Origin: JAAUTY01 sp964397305
GTDB taxonomy: Bacteria; Cyanobacteriota; Cyanobacteriia; Cyanobacteriales; Spirulinaceae
Direction of reading: 5' to 3'
Assembly: GCA_964397305.1 (NCBI GenBank)
Contig: CAYNIP010000004.1
Location: 1 to 64,000, forward strand
DNA: 64,000 nucleotides
The notes beneath the pieces were generated by a model, which did not search any database, was not told the DNA's origin, and saw nothing but the letters and a program-made list of their open reading frames with translations. Within the stretch, counting starts at the first letter, position 1; every line of letters starts with the position of its first letter. The translations under genes were made by a program, and so were the position numbers. This document shows, in pieces, positions 52,585 through 61,648 of the stretch.

Positions 52585-54945
52585 ATGCAGACCCTATCCC
52601 CCCCGACAACCCCGACAACTCCGGCAACCCTCGCGACCCTGGATGTTGGCGGCATGAAATGCGCGGGCTGTGTGCAAGCCGTGGAGCGCCAACTCAGTCG
52701 CCAGGCCGGCGTGCGCTCGGCCCAGGTCAACCTCGTCACAGCCGTCGCCGCCATTGAGTACGATGCCGCCCTGACCAGTCCGGCGCACCTCGCCGCCCTC
52801 CTGACCCAGCGGGGCTTTCCCAGCCAGCCGCGCCCCAGTGATCAAACCTCTCCCCTCGCAGCCCTGGCAGCGCGCCAAGCAGCGGCCGAGCAGCAACACC
52901 GCTGGCAATTGGCCACGGCGGCGCTGTTGCTCTTCTTCTCGAGCCTGGGGCATTGGGGGCACTGGGGCGGCCCCCTGCTGCCGGGGGTGAGTAATATCTG
53001 GTTTCACTGGGGGTTAGCGAGCCTGGCCCTGCTCCTGCCCGGGCGGGCGATCCTGGTGGATGGCGCGCGGGGGCTCTGGTATCGGGCCCCGACCATGAAT
53101 TCCCTCGTGGGGTTGGGAACCCTCAGCGCCTACCTCGCCAGTTGTGCGGCCCTGTTCTGGCCCACCTTGGGTTGGGAATGCTTTTTTGACGAGCCCGTGA
53201 TGTTGCTGGGGTTTATTGTCCTGGGCCGCACGCTGGAGGCCCGGGCCCGCCATCGTGCCTCGGCGGCCCTGGAACACTTGGCGGCGCTGCAACCGCCGAC
53301 AGCCCGCTTGATCGGTCACGATGACCCGGTGGGCATCGAAGTCCCGGCCACCTCCGTGCGGCCGGGGGAATGGGTGCGGGTGCGGCCGGGGGAAAAAATT
53401 CCCGCCGATGGGGAGGTGGTCCAGGGAGCGAGCGCGGTGGATGAATCCCTGCTGACGGGGGAAGCGGAGCCGGTAGCAAAGCAGGTCGGCGATCGCGTGG
53501 CGGCGGGGACCCTGAACCAGACGGGGGTGCTGGCGATCGCCGTGACCCGTAGCGGTCAGGACACCACCCTGGCCCAGATCGTGCGGCTGGTGGAGGCGGC
53601 CCAGACTCGGAAAGCGCCCGTGCAACAACTCGCGGATCAAATTGCCGGCTATTTTGCCTACGGCGTCATGGCGATCGCCGCCAGCGTGTTCCTATTTTGG
53701 TACAGCCTGGGCACAGCCCTCTGGCCCCAAGTCGTGGCCGAGACGGCCCCCCTGCTCCTCAGTCTGAAGCTGGCCATCACCGTGCTCGTCGTCGCTTGTC
53801 CCTGTGCCCTGGGCCTGGCAACTCCCACAGCCCTTTTGGTCGGTACAAGCTTGGGGGCGGAACGCGGCCTGTTGATCAAGGGCGGCGATGTCCTCGAGCG
53901 CGCCCACCAGCTCGATACCATCCTCTTTGACAAGACCGGAACCCTCACCCAGGGCCAGCCCCAGGTCACAGAGGTCGTTCCCTACAACACCACGACTGCG
54001 GCGGCGCGCCTGCTGCAAATCGCCGCCAGTGTTGAGCAGGGCAGTAATCACCCCCTCGCGGCGGCGATCGTGGCCGCGGCCCAGCAGCAGGAACTGACCC
54101 TCTGGCCAACCACAGCGAGCACCACCACGGCCGGCCTGGGAGCCGCCGCCCAGGTGGCGGAGGCGGCCGAGCCGTCGGCCCTAGCCTTGGTGGGTAATGC
54201 CGCTTGGCTGGAGCAGCACGGGTTGACTCTGCCCCCGGATGTACCAGCGGCGGTGTCTCCCTTGACAGCGGCGGGGAAGACGATCGCCTACGTGGCGATC
54301 GCCGGCCGCCTCCTGGGGTGGCTGGCCCTGCGGGATGAATTGCGACCAGAAGCACCCGCCGCGATCGCCCGGCTCCGGGACTTGGGCCTCCACTTGGTCT
54401 TGCTCACGGGCGATCGCCGGGCCACGGCCACGGCGATCGCCCGGGACCTGGGGATCACGATGGTCCAAGCCGAAGTGCTGCCCGGAGCCAAGGCCGCCGC
54501 GATTCGCGACCTGCAAGCGGCCGGTCACATCGTGGCGATGGTCGGCGACGGCCTCAACGATGCCCCAGCCCTGGCCCAGGCCGATGTCGGCCTGGCCCTT
54601 CAGGGCAGCACCGATATTGCGATGGAGACGGCCGGGATTATCTTGGCCGGGGGCTGCTATGGCCGACCCTCCCTCCATAGCGTGGCCGATGCCCTCCTCC
54701 TCAGCCGCGCCACCTTCCGCACCATCCGCCAGAACCTGCTCTGGGCCCTGGGGTACAACGCGATCGCCATCCCGGTAGCCGCCGGGGTCCTGCTCCCCTG
54801 GAGCGGATTCAGCCTGACCCCCGCCGTAGCTGGCGCTTTCATGGCCTGTAGCTCCATCACCGTGGTAGTAAATTCACTGTTCCTTCAGAGTCACTGGCAG
54901 CGGGGGAGCCGCCCGCCGGCAACCACCACGGCTTTCTCAGACTGA
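52585..54945 (+). CDS. copA: Cu(I) P-type ATPase (CopA/CtaA/PacS type)
   Basis: A 786-residue P1B-ATPase. An N-terminal metal-binding domain has MKCAGC (C26, C29). The membrane metal site is CPC (405-407), the phosphorylation motif DKTGT starts at D449, and GDGLND is in the hinge. Late helices carry the Cu(I) signatures N-x6-YN (NLLWALGYN) and MxxSS (MACSS). It moves Cu+ out of the cytosol, either across the plasma membrane or into thylakoids for plastocyanin; sequence alone cannot say which. ATG at 52585 is used, though TTG at 52564 is in frame. It is divergent from the pentapeptide gene with a short promoter region. Confidence 0.93.
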   Translation: MQTLSPPTTPTTPATLATLDVGGMKCAGCVQAVERQLSRQAGVRSAQVNLVTAVAAIEYDAALTSPAHLAALLTQRGFPSQPRPSDQTSPLAALAARQAAAEQQHRWQLATAALLLFFSSLGHWGHWGGPLLPGVSNIWFHWGLASLALLLPGRAILVDGARGLWYRAPTMNSLVGLGTLSAYLASCAALFWPTLGWECFFDEPVMLLGFIVLGRTLEARARHRASAALEHLAALQPPTARLIGHDDPVGIEVPATSVRPGEWVRVRPGEKIPADGEVVQGASAVDESLLTGEAEPVAKQVGDRVAAGTLNQTGVLAIAVTRSGQDTTLAQIVRLVEAAQTRKAPVQQLADQIAGYFAYGVMAIAASVFLFWYSLGTALWPQVVAETAPLLLSLKLAITVLVVACPCALGLATPTALLVGTSLGAERGLLIKGGDVLERAHQLDTILFDKTGTLTQGQPQVTEVVPYNTTTAAARLLQIAASVEQGSNHPLAAAIVAAAQQQELTLWPTTASTTTAGLGAAAQVAEAAEPSALALVGNAAWLEQHGLTLPPDVPAAVSPLTAAGKTIAYVAIAGRLLGWLALRDELRPEAPAAIARLRDLGLHLVLLTGDRRATATAIARDLGITMVQAEVLPGAKAAAIRDLQAAGHIVAMVGDGLNDAPALAQADVGLALQGSTDIAMETAGIILAGGCYGRPSLHSVADALLLSRATFRTIRQNLLWALGYNAIAIPVAAGVLLPWSGFSLTPAVAGAFMACSSITVVVNSLFLQSHWQRGSRPPATTTAFSD

Positions 54946-55248
54946 AGGTCGCTGGACTTCAGCAGATATGACACAATGAGGAGAGCTAGGCGGCTACGTT
55001 GGGCCAGGCGAGCGGGATGCCGCCAGTAAGCTCGCCACCTTACCTCCGTAAAATTCCTGAAGCCCCTTCCGTAACCTTTGACGCCCACGGTCAGCCACCG
55101 ATGGCGAAGTCAATCCAGATGGAATCTAAGCTGTGGCTTACCCCTGCCAGCCCCCGATGGTTTTCAACTGTTGTCGCCTCCCTAGCTTCTGGGCGGTTCC
55201 AGGCAGACTGAGCCGCACTCTCCCTAACAGCGCATGTTTTAACGACTG
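54946..55248. other. Intergenic region, nothing recognised
   Basis: About 300 bp between copA and the FHA gene. It contains AGCTAGGCGGC-type GC-rich text and no gene, hairpin terminator or operator that I can support. Confidence 0.4.
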
Positions 55249-55707
55249 ATGGCGGCAAAAACACCAAGCAATTCCCAAGAACATCTCCTGATTGTTGAGG
55301 ACGAAAAAGGGCGGCGCTCCGTTACCCTCAACGAGGACGCCTATTCGATCGGCCGGGATCGCAATTGTGATATTCACCTCTCCTCACAATTCGTCTCGCG
55401 TCGCCACGCTACCCTGAAGCGGGATCAAAACGAGGAGGGTGCGTCGATCTATCGGATTCTCGACGGCGATGGGGCGGGCAAGCCGAGCGTGAATGGCTTG
55501 GTCATCAACGGTCGCAAGTCCAGCGACCACGCCCTCCACCACGGCGACGAAGTGGTGTTTGGCCCCCAAGTGTTTGCGATTTATCAGACCCGCCAGCGGG
55601 AGCTATCGTCAGGCGGCACGCAGGAAGATCCCTTTGACATTACCCTCATCGACCCAGCAATGATGATGGGGGATGGGGATGACCTGATGGATCTCGGCGA
55701 CGAGTGA
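55249..55707 (+). CDS. FHA-domain protein
   Basis: A 152-residue protein that is mostly one FHA domain (residues ~12-110). The phosphothreonine-binding features are in place: YSIGRDRNCDIHLSSQFVSRRHATL (GR, S and RH), then PSVNGLVING (NG). FHA domains bind phosphorylated threonine peptides, so it is probably a small signalling adaptor for Ser/Thr kinases. The tail is acidic and Met-rich (DPAMMMGDGDDLMDLGDE). No kinase gene is adjacent. Confidence 0.9.
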   Translation: MAAKTPSNSQEHLLIVEDEKGRRSVTLNEDAYSIGRDRNCDIHLSSQFVSRRHATLKRDQNEEGASIYRILDGDGAGKPSVNGLVINGRKSSDHALHHGDEVVFGPQVFAIYQTRQRELSSGGTQEDPFDITLIDPAMMMGDGDDLMDLGDE

Positions 55708-55814
55708 ACCACGCCCACCAAGAGGAGACCCGGCCGGAAATTCCAGCTTGGGCCTGGCTTCCTCAGGATTACAGCCCAATTTTTGTCCAGGCCTAGTCCC
55801 TTGGTAGAACCCTG

Positions 55815-57095
55815 TCAGCCCACCAGTTGCCAGAGAGCGTGGAGGGCGATGCCGCTGCCGAGGCCGGTGATCAGCACAGCACTCAGGAACGAGAGCCAGC
55901 GAGCAAACTTGACTTGGCCGGGAACACGCTCAAAGAGTTGCTTAGCACCAATGAGCAGCAGGCCCAAGACGGTCAGAGCCAAGGCTAGGCCAAGGCTGAA
56001 GGCCGATACGAGGGCCAAGCCCCAGAGGGCGCGTCCCACCGCAAAGGTGGCCAATAAGAGAATGAGGGCAGCAGGGCAAGGGGTGAGGCCGCCGGAGATG
56101 CCGAGGGTGAGCACACTGCGCCAAGTGGCTCCATCCAGGTTGTGGTCGTGGTGAGCGTGATGGTGCGGGTGGTGAGCGTGATGGTGCGGGTGAGGATGCG
56201 CCAGCGATCGCCAGCGCTGGCGCACCAGCAGGAGGCCGAGGCCCAGAACCAACAAGCCCGAGGCCAGACTCAGCCAGGGAAATAGCTGCTCCGGCAGGAT
56301 GTACTGAGACGCCACTAGGGCGAGTAGCCCCAAAGCAAAAACCACGGCCGTGTGGGTAAAGGCCGTGGTCAGGCCCAGCAGGACTGCGTGCCAGGGCGTC
56401 GCCCGCGTGCCCACCAAATAGGCGCCGATGGTGGTCTTGCCATGACCCGGGGAGAGGGCGTGGGCACTGCCCCAGAGGAAGGCCATCGGCAGGGCGATCG
56501 CCCAGCCCAGGGCCAAGAGTCGATCCGCCGGAGTCCCGGCCACCTTCACCTCATAGTCCGGGTTACTGCGGTCGAGGAGCAGAGTTTTCACCTCATCGCT
56601 ATACTGCACCGTCGCCAGGCAGTGGGCGATGGGCATGGTGTCGTCAAAGAGTCGATACTGGATCGTCAGCCGCTCGAGGGGCTCCGGCCAACGGTAAGTG
56701 ACCGCGATCGTACTGTGGGAGCGGGCCGCCTGCGAGGTGCCCGTGGAAACAATCGAGCGCTCCGTGTAGGCCACCTCCACGTCCGGTTCATCCGTGCCGT
56801 TGCGGCGCAAGATGAAATGCTCACGGATAAAGGTGGTCAACTCAGCCCGCTGCCGGCGAATCTCTCGCCGCGAGAGGCTGCCATCCCCGTCGGTGTCCAG
56901 TTCCGCCACCAAGCTGGTCGGAAAGGTCAGGATCACCGCCGCCTTCGGGGTGGTTTCCGGAGTTTGAACCACGATCTCCGCAATGGTTAAATCCGCAAAG
57001 TCCGCATAGAGAGGCGGGGCGGTGATCGCCAAAATACCCCAGCCGAGGAACCAGGTCAGCAACCCCAAGCCCAGACAGCGAGCGATTCGGTTCAT
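55815..57095 (-). CDS. NicO-type nickel/cobalt permease with periplasmic EF-hand domain
   Basis: A 426-residue protein. A signal peptide (~1-32) leads to a ~180-residue periplasmic domain with an EF-hand-like loop DTDGDGSLSRREI. The NicO membrane domain follows: SAHALSPGHGKTTIGAYLVG, TAFTHTAVVFALGLLALVASQ, a cytoplasmic His-rich loop (HPHPHHHAHHPHHHAHHDH) and GISGGLTPCPAALILLLA. The two HxxxxH/GHGK and TPCP signatures define the family, which moves Ni2+ or Co2+ in or out. Direction cannot be decided here. Nickel supply would matter to the guanidine hydrolase at the other end of this window, but no direct link is visible. Confidence 0.85.
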   Translation of the reverse strand: MNRIARCLGLGLLTWFLGWGILAITAPPLYADFADLTIAEIVVQTPETTPKAAVILTFPTSLVAELDTDGDGSLSRREIRRQRAELTTFIREHFILRRNGTDEPDVEVAYTERSIVSTGTSQAARSHSTIAVTYRWPEPLERLTIQYRLFDDTMPIAHCLATVQYSDEVKTLLLDRSNPDYEVKVAGTPADRLLALGWAIALPMAFLWGSAHALSPGHGKTTIGAYLVGTRATPWHAVLLGLTTAFTHTAVVFALGLLALVASQYILPEQLFPWLSLASGLLVLGLGLLLVRQRWRSLAHPHPHHHAHHPHHHAHHDHNLDGATWRSVLTLGISGGLTPCPAALILLLATFAVGRALWGLALVSAFSLGLALALTVLGLLLIGAKQLFERVPGQVKFARWLSFLSAVLITGLGSGIALHALWQLVG

Positions 57096-57192
57096 GTGCT
57101 TTTCCCTACAACGTGATAAACCATTTACAATCGAGAGCGGCCCTTGTCCCAGCGCTGCGGTGTTGACCGGAGCGCCCCCAGCCAAGAGTCAG

Positions 57193-57260
57193 GGGGTGCA
57201 TCTCACTGGGGAGAAGGGGCCGGGGGATGAGGGCAAACTTGCCTAGCTGAGATGCACCCG
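57193..57260. mobile_element. GGGTGCATC-family miniature element, copy 4 (short form)
   Basis: A 68-bp copy: GGGGTGCATCTCACTGGGGA to GCCTAGCTGAGATGCACCCG. It is flanked by GAGTCAG at 57186-57192 and 57261-57267. It lacks the middle GACTCCCC and GTAGACGCGCAGC parts of the longer copies. It sits in the promoter region between the divergent NicO and epimerase genes, ending 28 bp before the epimerase ATG. Confidence 0.9.
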
Positions 57261-57288
57261 GAGTCAGTCGCGATCACGAGGACAAGGC

Positions 57289-58233
57289 ATGAGAATTTTA
57301 GTCATGGGTGGGACTCGCTTTATTGGCGTTGCCCTGACCCGGTTGTTGGTGGCCCAGGGGCATGAAGTTGTGCTGTTCAACCGGGGCCAACGGCCTGCGC
57401 CCGTTGCCGGTATACAACAAATTCATGGCGATCGCCAAGACACAGCCACCCTGAAGGCGGTTCTCGCCGACCAAACCTTTGACGCCATTTTCGACAACAA
57501 CGGCCGCGAGCGCCGTGATACCGAGCCCTTAGCCGACCTGTTCGCCGAGCGAGTCGAGCACTTCATCTATGTCAGTTCCGCCGGGGTGTATCAGAAATCC
57601 GCCCAAATGCCCCACGTTGAGGGCGACCTCGTTGATCCCCAAAGCCGCCACAAGGGCAAGTACGAAACGGAAGCCTACTTGGCCGAGCGGGGATTGCCCT
57701 GGACAGCGGTGCGGCCGGTCTACATCTACGGCCCCCAGAATTACAACGATCTCGAGGCCTGGTTCTTTGACCGCATCGTGCGCGATCGCCCCCTGCCCAT
57801 CCCCGGCAACGGCGCGCACCTAACCCAACTGGGCCATGTCCAAGACTTGGCCCAGGCGATGGTAGCCATCTTGGGCAACAACCGGGCCAAGGGGCAAGTC
57901 TACAACATCTCGGGCGATCGCTATGTCAGCTTCAGCGGCCTCGCCCAGGCCTGTGCCGAGGCAGCCGGCCGCGATCCGGCGAGCCTGAAACTGGTCTACT
58001 ACGATCCCCAGGCCTTCGACTTCGGCAAGCGCAAGGCTTTTCCCCTGCGGGTGCAGCACTTTTTCACCGATATTCACAAGGCGAAGACAGAGCTGGCCTG
58101 GCAGCCCCAGTTTGACCTCGTGAGCGGCCTGCGGGATGCTTGGGAGCAGGACTATCTCGCCTCCGGGCGCGATCGCGCCGCCAGCGACTTTAGCCTCGAT
58201 GACGAGATCCTAGCGGCTGTCGCGGCTAGCTGA
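57289..58233 (+). CDS. NAD-dependent epimerase/dehydratase, CSP41-like
   Basis: A 314-residue atypical SDR. The N-terminal nucleotide site is GGTRFIGVALTRLL (GxxxxxG). The region VYQKSAQMPHVEGD and RPVYIYGPQNYNDLEAWFFDRI match the CSP41 group. In plants, CSP41a/b bind RNA at chloroplast stem-loops; in cyanobacteria the role is open and sugar-nucleotide epimerase activity is also proposed. The Tyr-x3-Lys pair typical of SDR catalysis is not clearly conserved (YVSSAGVYQK, with Lys two residues off). It overlaps the convergent Mo-cofactor gene by 8 bp. Confidence 0.85.
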   Translation: MRILVMGGTRFIGVALTRLLVAQGHEVVLFNRGQRPAPVAGIQQIHGDRQDTATLKAVLADQTFDAIFDNNGRERRDTEPLADLFAERVEHFIYVSSAGVYQKSAQMPHVEGDLVDPQSRHKGKYETEAYLAERGLPWTAVRPVYIYGPQNYNDLEAWFFDRIVRDRPLPIPGNGAHLTQLGHVQDLAQAMVAILGNNRAKGQVYNISGDRYVSFSGLAQACAEAAGRDPASLKLVYYDPQAFDFGKRKAFPLRVQHFFTDIHKAKTELAWQPQFDLVSGLRDAWEQDYLASGRDRAASDFSLDDEILAAVAAS

Positions 58234-58816
58234 GCCGCTCCTCAGTCCAGGGATCGCCGCGACGGTGGTAGCCATTGCGTTCCCAGAAGCCGAGGGCTTC
58301 CTGCTCGAGAAACTCGAGGCCGCTAATCCACTTGGCGCTCTTCCAGGCGTAGAGATGGGGGATCACCGTCCGCACCGGGCCGCCGCGCTCGGCCGGCAGG
58401 GGCTTCCCGTCGAGCTGGATCGCAAAAAAGTTCTCCTCGCGGGCAAAGTCCGCCAGGGGCAGGTTGGTGGTGTAGTCACCGAAGCAATGCTGCATGACGT
58501 GGAGCGCTCGGGGATCAATCTCGAAACAGGCGAGCACATCGGTCACTTTCACCCCGCGCCACTTCACATCCAGCTTCGACCAGTGGGTGACACAGTGAAA
58601 GTCGCTGGTAAAGTCGTGCTGGGGCAGGGCTAGCAACTGCTCCCAGGTCAAGCTCTGGCGCTTGGCCAGCCCCCACACTCGCAGTTTCCAGTCTTGGGGC
58701 GCAATCTCGGGGGTCGTGCCGTAGGTAAAAACGGGAAAGTTTTTGGCCAAACGTTGGCCCGGGGGCACGCGATCGCCCAGCTCCGGACCTGGCTCTTGGA
58801 AATATTTACCGCCCAT
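58226..58816 (-). CDS. Molybdopterin-binding oxidoreductase domain protein (sulfite oxidase / MsrP fold)
   Basis: A 196-residue single-domain protein of the SUOX fold. The Mo ligand Cys is in DFHCVTHWSKLDVKWRGV, with LPLADFAREENFFAIQLDGKPL and RGGPVRTVIPHLYAWKSAKWI forming the cofactor pocket. No signal peptide or Tat motif is seen, so it is likely cytosolic, unlike YedY/MsrP. Related small cyanobacterial proteins have no proven substrate. The C-terminal end overlaps the epimerase gene on the other strand by 8 bp. Confidence 0.87.
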   Translation of the reverse strand: MGGKYFQEPGPELGDRVPPGQRLAKNFPVFTYGTTPEIAPQDWKLRVWGLAKRQSLTWEQLLALPQHDFTSDFHCVTHWSKLDVKWRGVKVTDVLACFEIDPRALHVMQHCFGDYTTNLPLADFAREENFFAIQLDGKPLPAERGGPVRTVIPHLYAWKSAKWISGLEFLEQEALGFWERNGYHRRGDPWTEERLS

Positions 58817-58892
58817 CGGCTTCTGAGGGCCTCCATCCTGCGCTTAAGGGTATCTTGTTCAGCTTAGCGCGCCCTGAGGAGGCCAGAATGAA

Positions 58893-58922
58893 CTGGGAGA
58901 GAGGCCACCGCACCTCTCCCAG
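58893..58922 (-). terminator. Hairpin between the Mo-oxidoreductase and rpmF genes
   Basis: CTGGGAGAG (58893-58901) and CTCTCCCAG (58914-58922) form a perfect 9-bp stem with a 12-base loop, 44 bp after the rpmF stop. No T-run follows. It probably ends the rpmF transcript. Confidence 0.4.
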
Positions 58923-58966
58923 TAAGCTCTCCGGGCTGACTGACCCCGAGGGCCCAACGGCAAGAA

Positions 58967-59149
58967 TTACTCGTCGTCGTCCTCGTCCTCGTCGTCCTCA
59001 ACCTCATAGACAAAGCTATTGGATCGCTCGGTCAGCACCGACTTGCCCTGAGAGAGGGCCTTTTGGGCGGCAAGGGCTGCTTTACGATTCCAGTGGGCAC
59101 GACGGCGATCGCGCCGCGCGTTGGAGGTTTTCTTCTTGGGAACTGCCAC
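58967..59149 (-). CDS. rpmF: 50S ribosomal protein L32
   Basis: A 60-residue protein beginning MAVPKKKTSNARRDRRRAHW, the standard L32 N-terminus. The C-terminus is a long acidic tail (EVEDDEDEDDDE) as in cyanobacterial L32. The zinc-binding Cys of many L32 proteins are absent, which is normal for this group. It is part of the large ribosomal subunit near the peptidyl-transferase region. Confidence 0.97.
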   Translation of the reverse strand: MAVPKKKTSNARRDRRRAHWNRKAALAAQKALSQGKSVLTERSNSFVYEVEDDEDEDDDE

Positions 59150-59213
59150 GACCGCGTCTCCAAATCTTCAAATGACAAACCCTAATTTTACTACAGGTAG
59201 CCCTAGAGGAGGG

Positions 59214-60704
59214 CTAAAACTCCAGATCAGCCTTCGAGGTTCCCGGTTCAGTGCGGTGCTCGTCCTGCTCAGCGTCTGGAAATTCCGCGTCCTGGGGCCC
59301 TTCAGGCTCCGGGGCCGAGAGCGTAACGGTTCCAGATTCGCGGCGATAGATACGGATTTTTTGCAGACGCGGCCCCTCGGCGGCCACCACGGTGAGATCC
59401 AGATTGCCATAGGAGAGGGTTTCACCCTGGACGGGAATTTTCTGGAACTGCCAGAGGAGAAAACCGCCCAGGGTCTGATATTCATCGGTCAGGGGCAGGT
59501 CTAGATCCATGAGTTCGTTCACTTCTTCAGTGTCCATCTGGGCCTGCACCAAAAAGGTTTGGTCATCCAGGACCTGGAAGGTCACTTCTTCCGACGAATC
59601 CGCCTCGGGGGTATCCCCAATAATTTCGGCGATCAGATCCTTGAGCGTAACCAGGCCAGCCGTGCCGCCAAATTCATCGACGATGATCGCCATTTCCTGC
59701 TGCGATCGCTGCATCAGGGGCAGCAACTCGCTGAGGGGGGTCACTTCCGTGACGAAGCGAGCCGGCCTAAACCAGGGTCGCAGGAGCGTGTCGGGCTGCA
59801 AGCGGCCCTGAGCTAGGGGCAAGGCCAAATCCTTAAAGTCAATAATCCCCACAATGTCATCCAGGGAGTCGCCCGTGACCGGATAGCGGGAGTGGCCGGT
59901 CTCCACCATCGCCGTCAGCAGTTCACGAAAGCCGGCCTGGGCGGGGAGGGCATGGAGGCTCGTGCGGGGAACCATCACCTCTTCGGCCAGGACTTCACCG
60001 AACTCAAAGACATTCTTGAGCAGCTCTCGCTCCTCGGCCTCGAGGCCGGTGGATTCGCCCTCCGTCGCGACGATCAGTTGCAGCTCCTCCGGTGTCACCC
60101 GGTTGTACCAGGCACTACCGACAAACTCGACGCCGACAAGGCGCAGCAGCCAGTGGGTCGATTGGTTGAGCACCCAGATGAAGGGATTGAAGCAGCGGGC
60201 GATCGCCAAGCTCGGCGGCCCCAGCCGCCGCGCCAGTTGTTCTGAATAGAGGAGGGCCAAGGACTTGGGGCAGAGTTCTCCCAGGACGATCTGGAGGTAG
60301 GCGATCGCCAAAAACGCCAGCGGAACCGCCAGGGAGTGGGCCGCCAGCTGTTCCAGGCGAGGCGGTAGGGCCAGGCCCGCCAGGCCCGCGCGGATCGGAG
60401 CAGCCACCGTGGTTTCCCCAATCCAGCCCAGGGCGAGGCTCGAGAGGGTGATGCCAATCTGAGTGGTCGAAAGCAGGCGCTCCATGCTGCGTTGGAGGGA
60501 TTGCACCGCCCGAGCCGGCCGATCCCCCGCTTCGACCAGTTGGCTGATGCGGGAGCGGCGCACCGACACCATCGCAAACTCGGCCGTGACAAAGAAGGCA
60601 TTGATCGCGATCAGGAGCAGCACGGCCACCAAGCGCAGTCCGACCTCGCGCAGGGACAGGGGGGCGGCAGTTTCAGCAACCTGGGCAAGCAGGGCAGCGG
60701 TCAT
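59214..60704 (-). CDS. CNNM/CBS-domain membrane protein (TlyC/CorC family)
   Basis: A 496-residue protein. The DUF21/CNNM membrane part has three to four helices (LRLVAVLLLIAINAFFVTAEFAMVSVRRSRI, LAVPLAFLAIAYLQIVLGELCPKSLAL). Two CBS domains follow (VEEVMVPRTSLHALP-like text at EVMVPRTSLHALPAQAGF; GTAGLVTLKDLIAEIIGD), then a CorC_HlyC transporter-associated domain (GGFLLWQFQKIPVQGETL). This layout is linked to Mg2+ or Co2+ efflux; older annotation says hemolysin. An acidic tail ends it. ATG at 60704 is preferred; a GTG at 60743 would add 13 residues. Confidence 0.9.
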   Translation of the reverse strand: MTAALLAQVAETAAPLSLREVGLRLVAVLLLIAINAFFVTAEFAMVSVRRSRISQLVEAGDRPARAVQSLQRSMERLLSTTQIGITLSSLALGWIGETTVAAPIRAGLAGLALPPRLEQLAAHSLAVPLAFLAIAYLQIVLGELCPKSLALLYSEQLARRLGPPSLAIARCFNPFIWVLNQSTHWLLRLVGVEFVGSAWYNRVTPEELQLIVATEGESTGLEAEERELLKNVFEFGEVLAEEVMVPRTSLHALPAQAGFRELLTAMVETGHSRYPVTGDSLDDIVGIIDFKDLALPLAQGRLQPDTLLRPWFRPARFVTEVTPLSELLPLMQRSQQEMAIIVDEFGGTAGLVTLKDLIAEIIGDTPEADSSEEVTFQVLDDQTFLVQAQMDTEEVNELMDLDLPLTDEYQTLGGFLLWQFQKIPVQGETLSYGNLDLTVVAAEGPRLQKIRIYRRESGTVTLSAPEPEGPQDAEFPDAEQDEHRTEPGTSKADLEF

Positions 60705-60770
60705 GGGGGGAGGGGTCACGGGCGGGTCGGGGCGATCGCCCACCGCTGGCGACCCGCCTCAGCTCGGCAT

Positions 60771-61457
60771 CTACTGCACAACGGGAATATCCACCACACT
60801 CAGCTTCAAACGTTGGTCGGGATAGTCGGTCAGCGACAGGGAAAGGGTCTGGGCATCTTCAATCAAGGCGAGGGGAATCTTGATCGTGCCCTGAAAAGTC
60901 TCGCCATTAGGGGGCAGCTCCCCGGGCAAGCCGTCGGCGATCGCGCTCAGGGCCCGTCCCTTGTCGTCCGTAACCGCCAGGAAACTGTAGAGGAAGCGGA
61001 CATCCGCTTCCCCAGAGTTGCTGAGATTCACGCTCAGCACCAGAGAACCCTCAACCTGGGCCGCCTCAAACACTTCCAGAGTGACATCGCCATCCCGTCC
61101 CTGAATCGGCAGGCGGTCATTCACGCTTGCCAAGGGGGTTGCCGTCGGCTCCGGAGCGGCAGCATCGGCCGCCGCTTGCACCGCTTCACCTTCGGTTCCA
61201 GCGGGCACTTTGCCGTTGATGATGTCATTGACTTGTTGGAGAATGTCCTCCTCCGACAGCAGCATCGCCATCTCCTCCCCGGAACCACCCGCCCCGGACC
61301 CGGAGGGGTTGCCCAGGCGGCGGCTGGTATCGGGCTGGGTCACGCTCTTGAGGGCTTCGCGACCGAGGGCATAGCTCCAGACAGCGCTCGCGGCTCCAGC
61401 ACTACCCATCACAACCAGCAGGAGAAAGGAGAGGGCAACCGTGGAACGAAGTTTCAT
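60771..61457 (-). CDS. Membrane-anchored periplasmic protein, function unknown
   Basis: A 228-residue protein. It has a signal peptide or anchor (STVALSFLLLVVMGSAGAASA), a Gly/Ser-rich linker, a helix (AMLLSEEDILQQVNDIINGK), then a beta-rich domain of ~110 residues (VTLEVFEAAQVEGSLVLSVNLSNSGEADVRFLY). That domain resembles the immunoglobulin-like DUF4352 type. Its role is not known. Confidence 0.75.
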   Translation of the reverse strand: MKLRSTVALSFLLLVVMGSAGAASAVWSYALGREALKSVTQPDTSRRLGNPSGSGAGGSGEEMAMLLSEEDILQQVNDIINGKVPAGTEGEAVQAAADAAAPEPTATPLASVNDRLPIQGRDGDVTLEVFEAAQVEGSLVLSVNLSNSGEADVRFLYSFLAVTDDKGRALSAIADGLPGELPPNGETFQGTIKIPLALIEDAQTLSLSLTDYPDQRLKLSVVDIPVVQ

Positions 61458-61648
61458 AGTCAGGGAACTGGGGGAAGACGATCAAGCCAATGATGGCAGT
61501 AATGCCACAACTATAGACGAGGTTGCCGCCGATGACGACTCCTCCCGAGGGGATCGCCCCCCTCGCATCCAGGCCCGTAGGTTCGTCAGCGGTGCTGGGG
61601 CGCTGAAGCCCTGAACGACCCAGGCTGAGTCCTGGGGTTGACGGGGCC

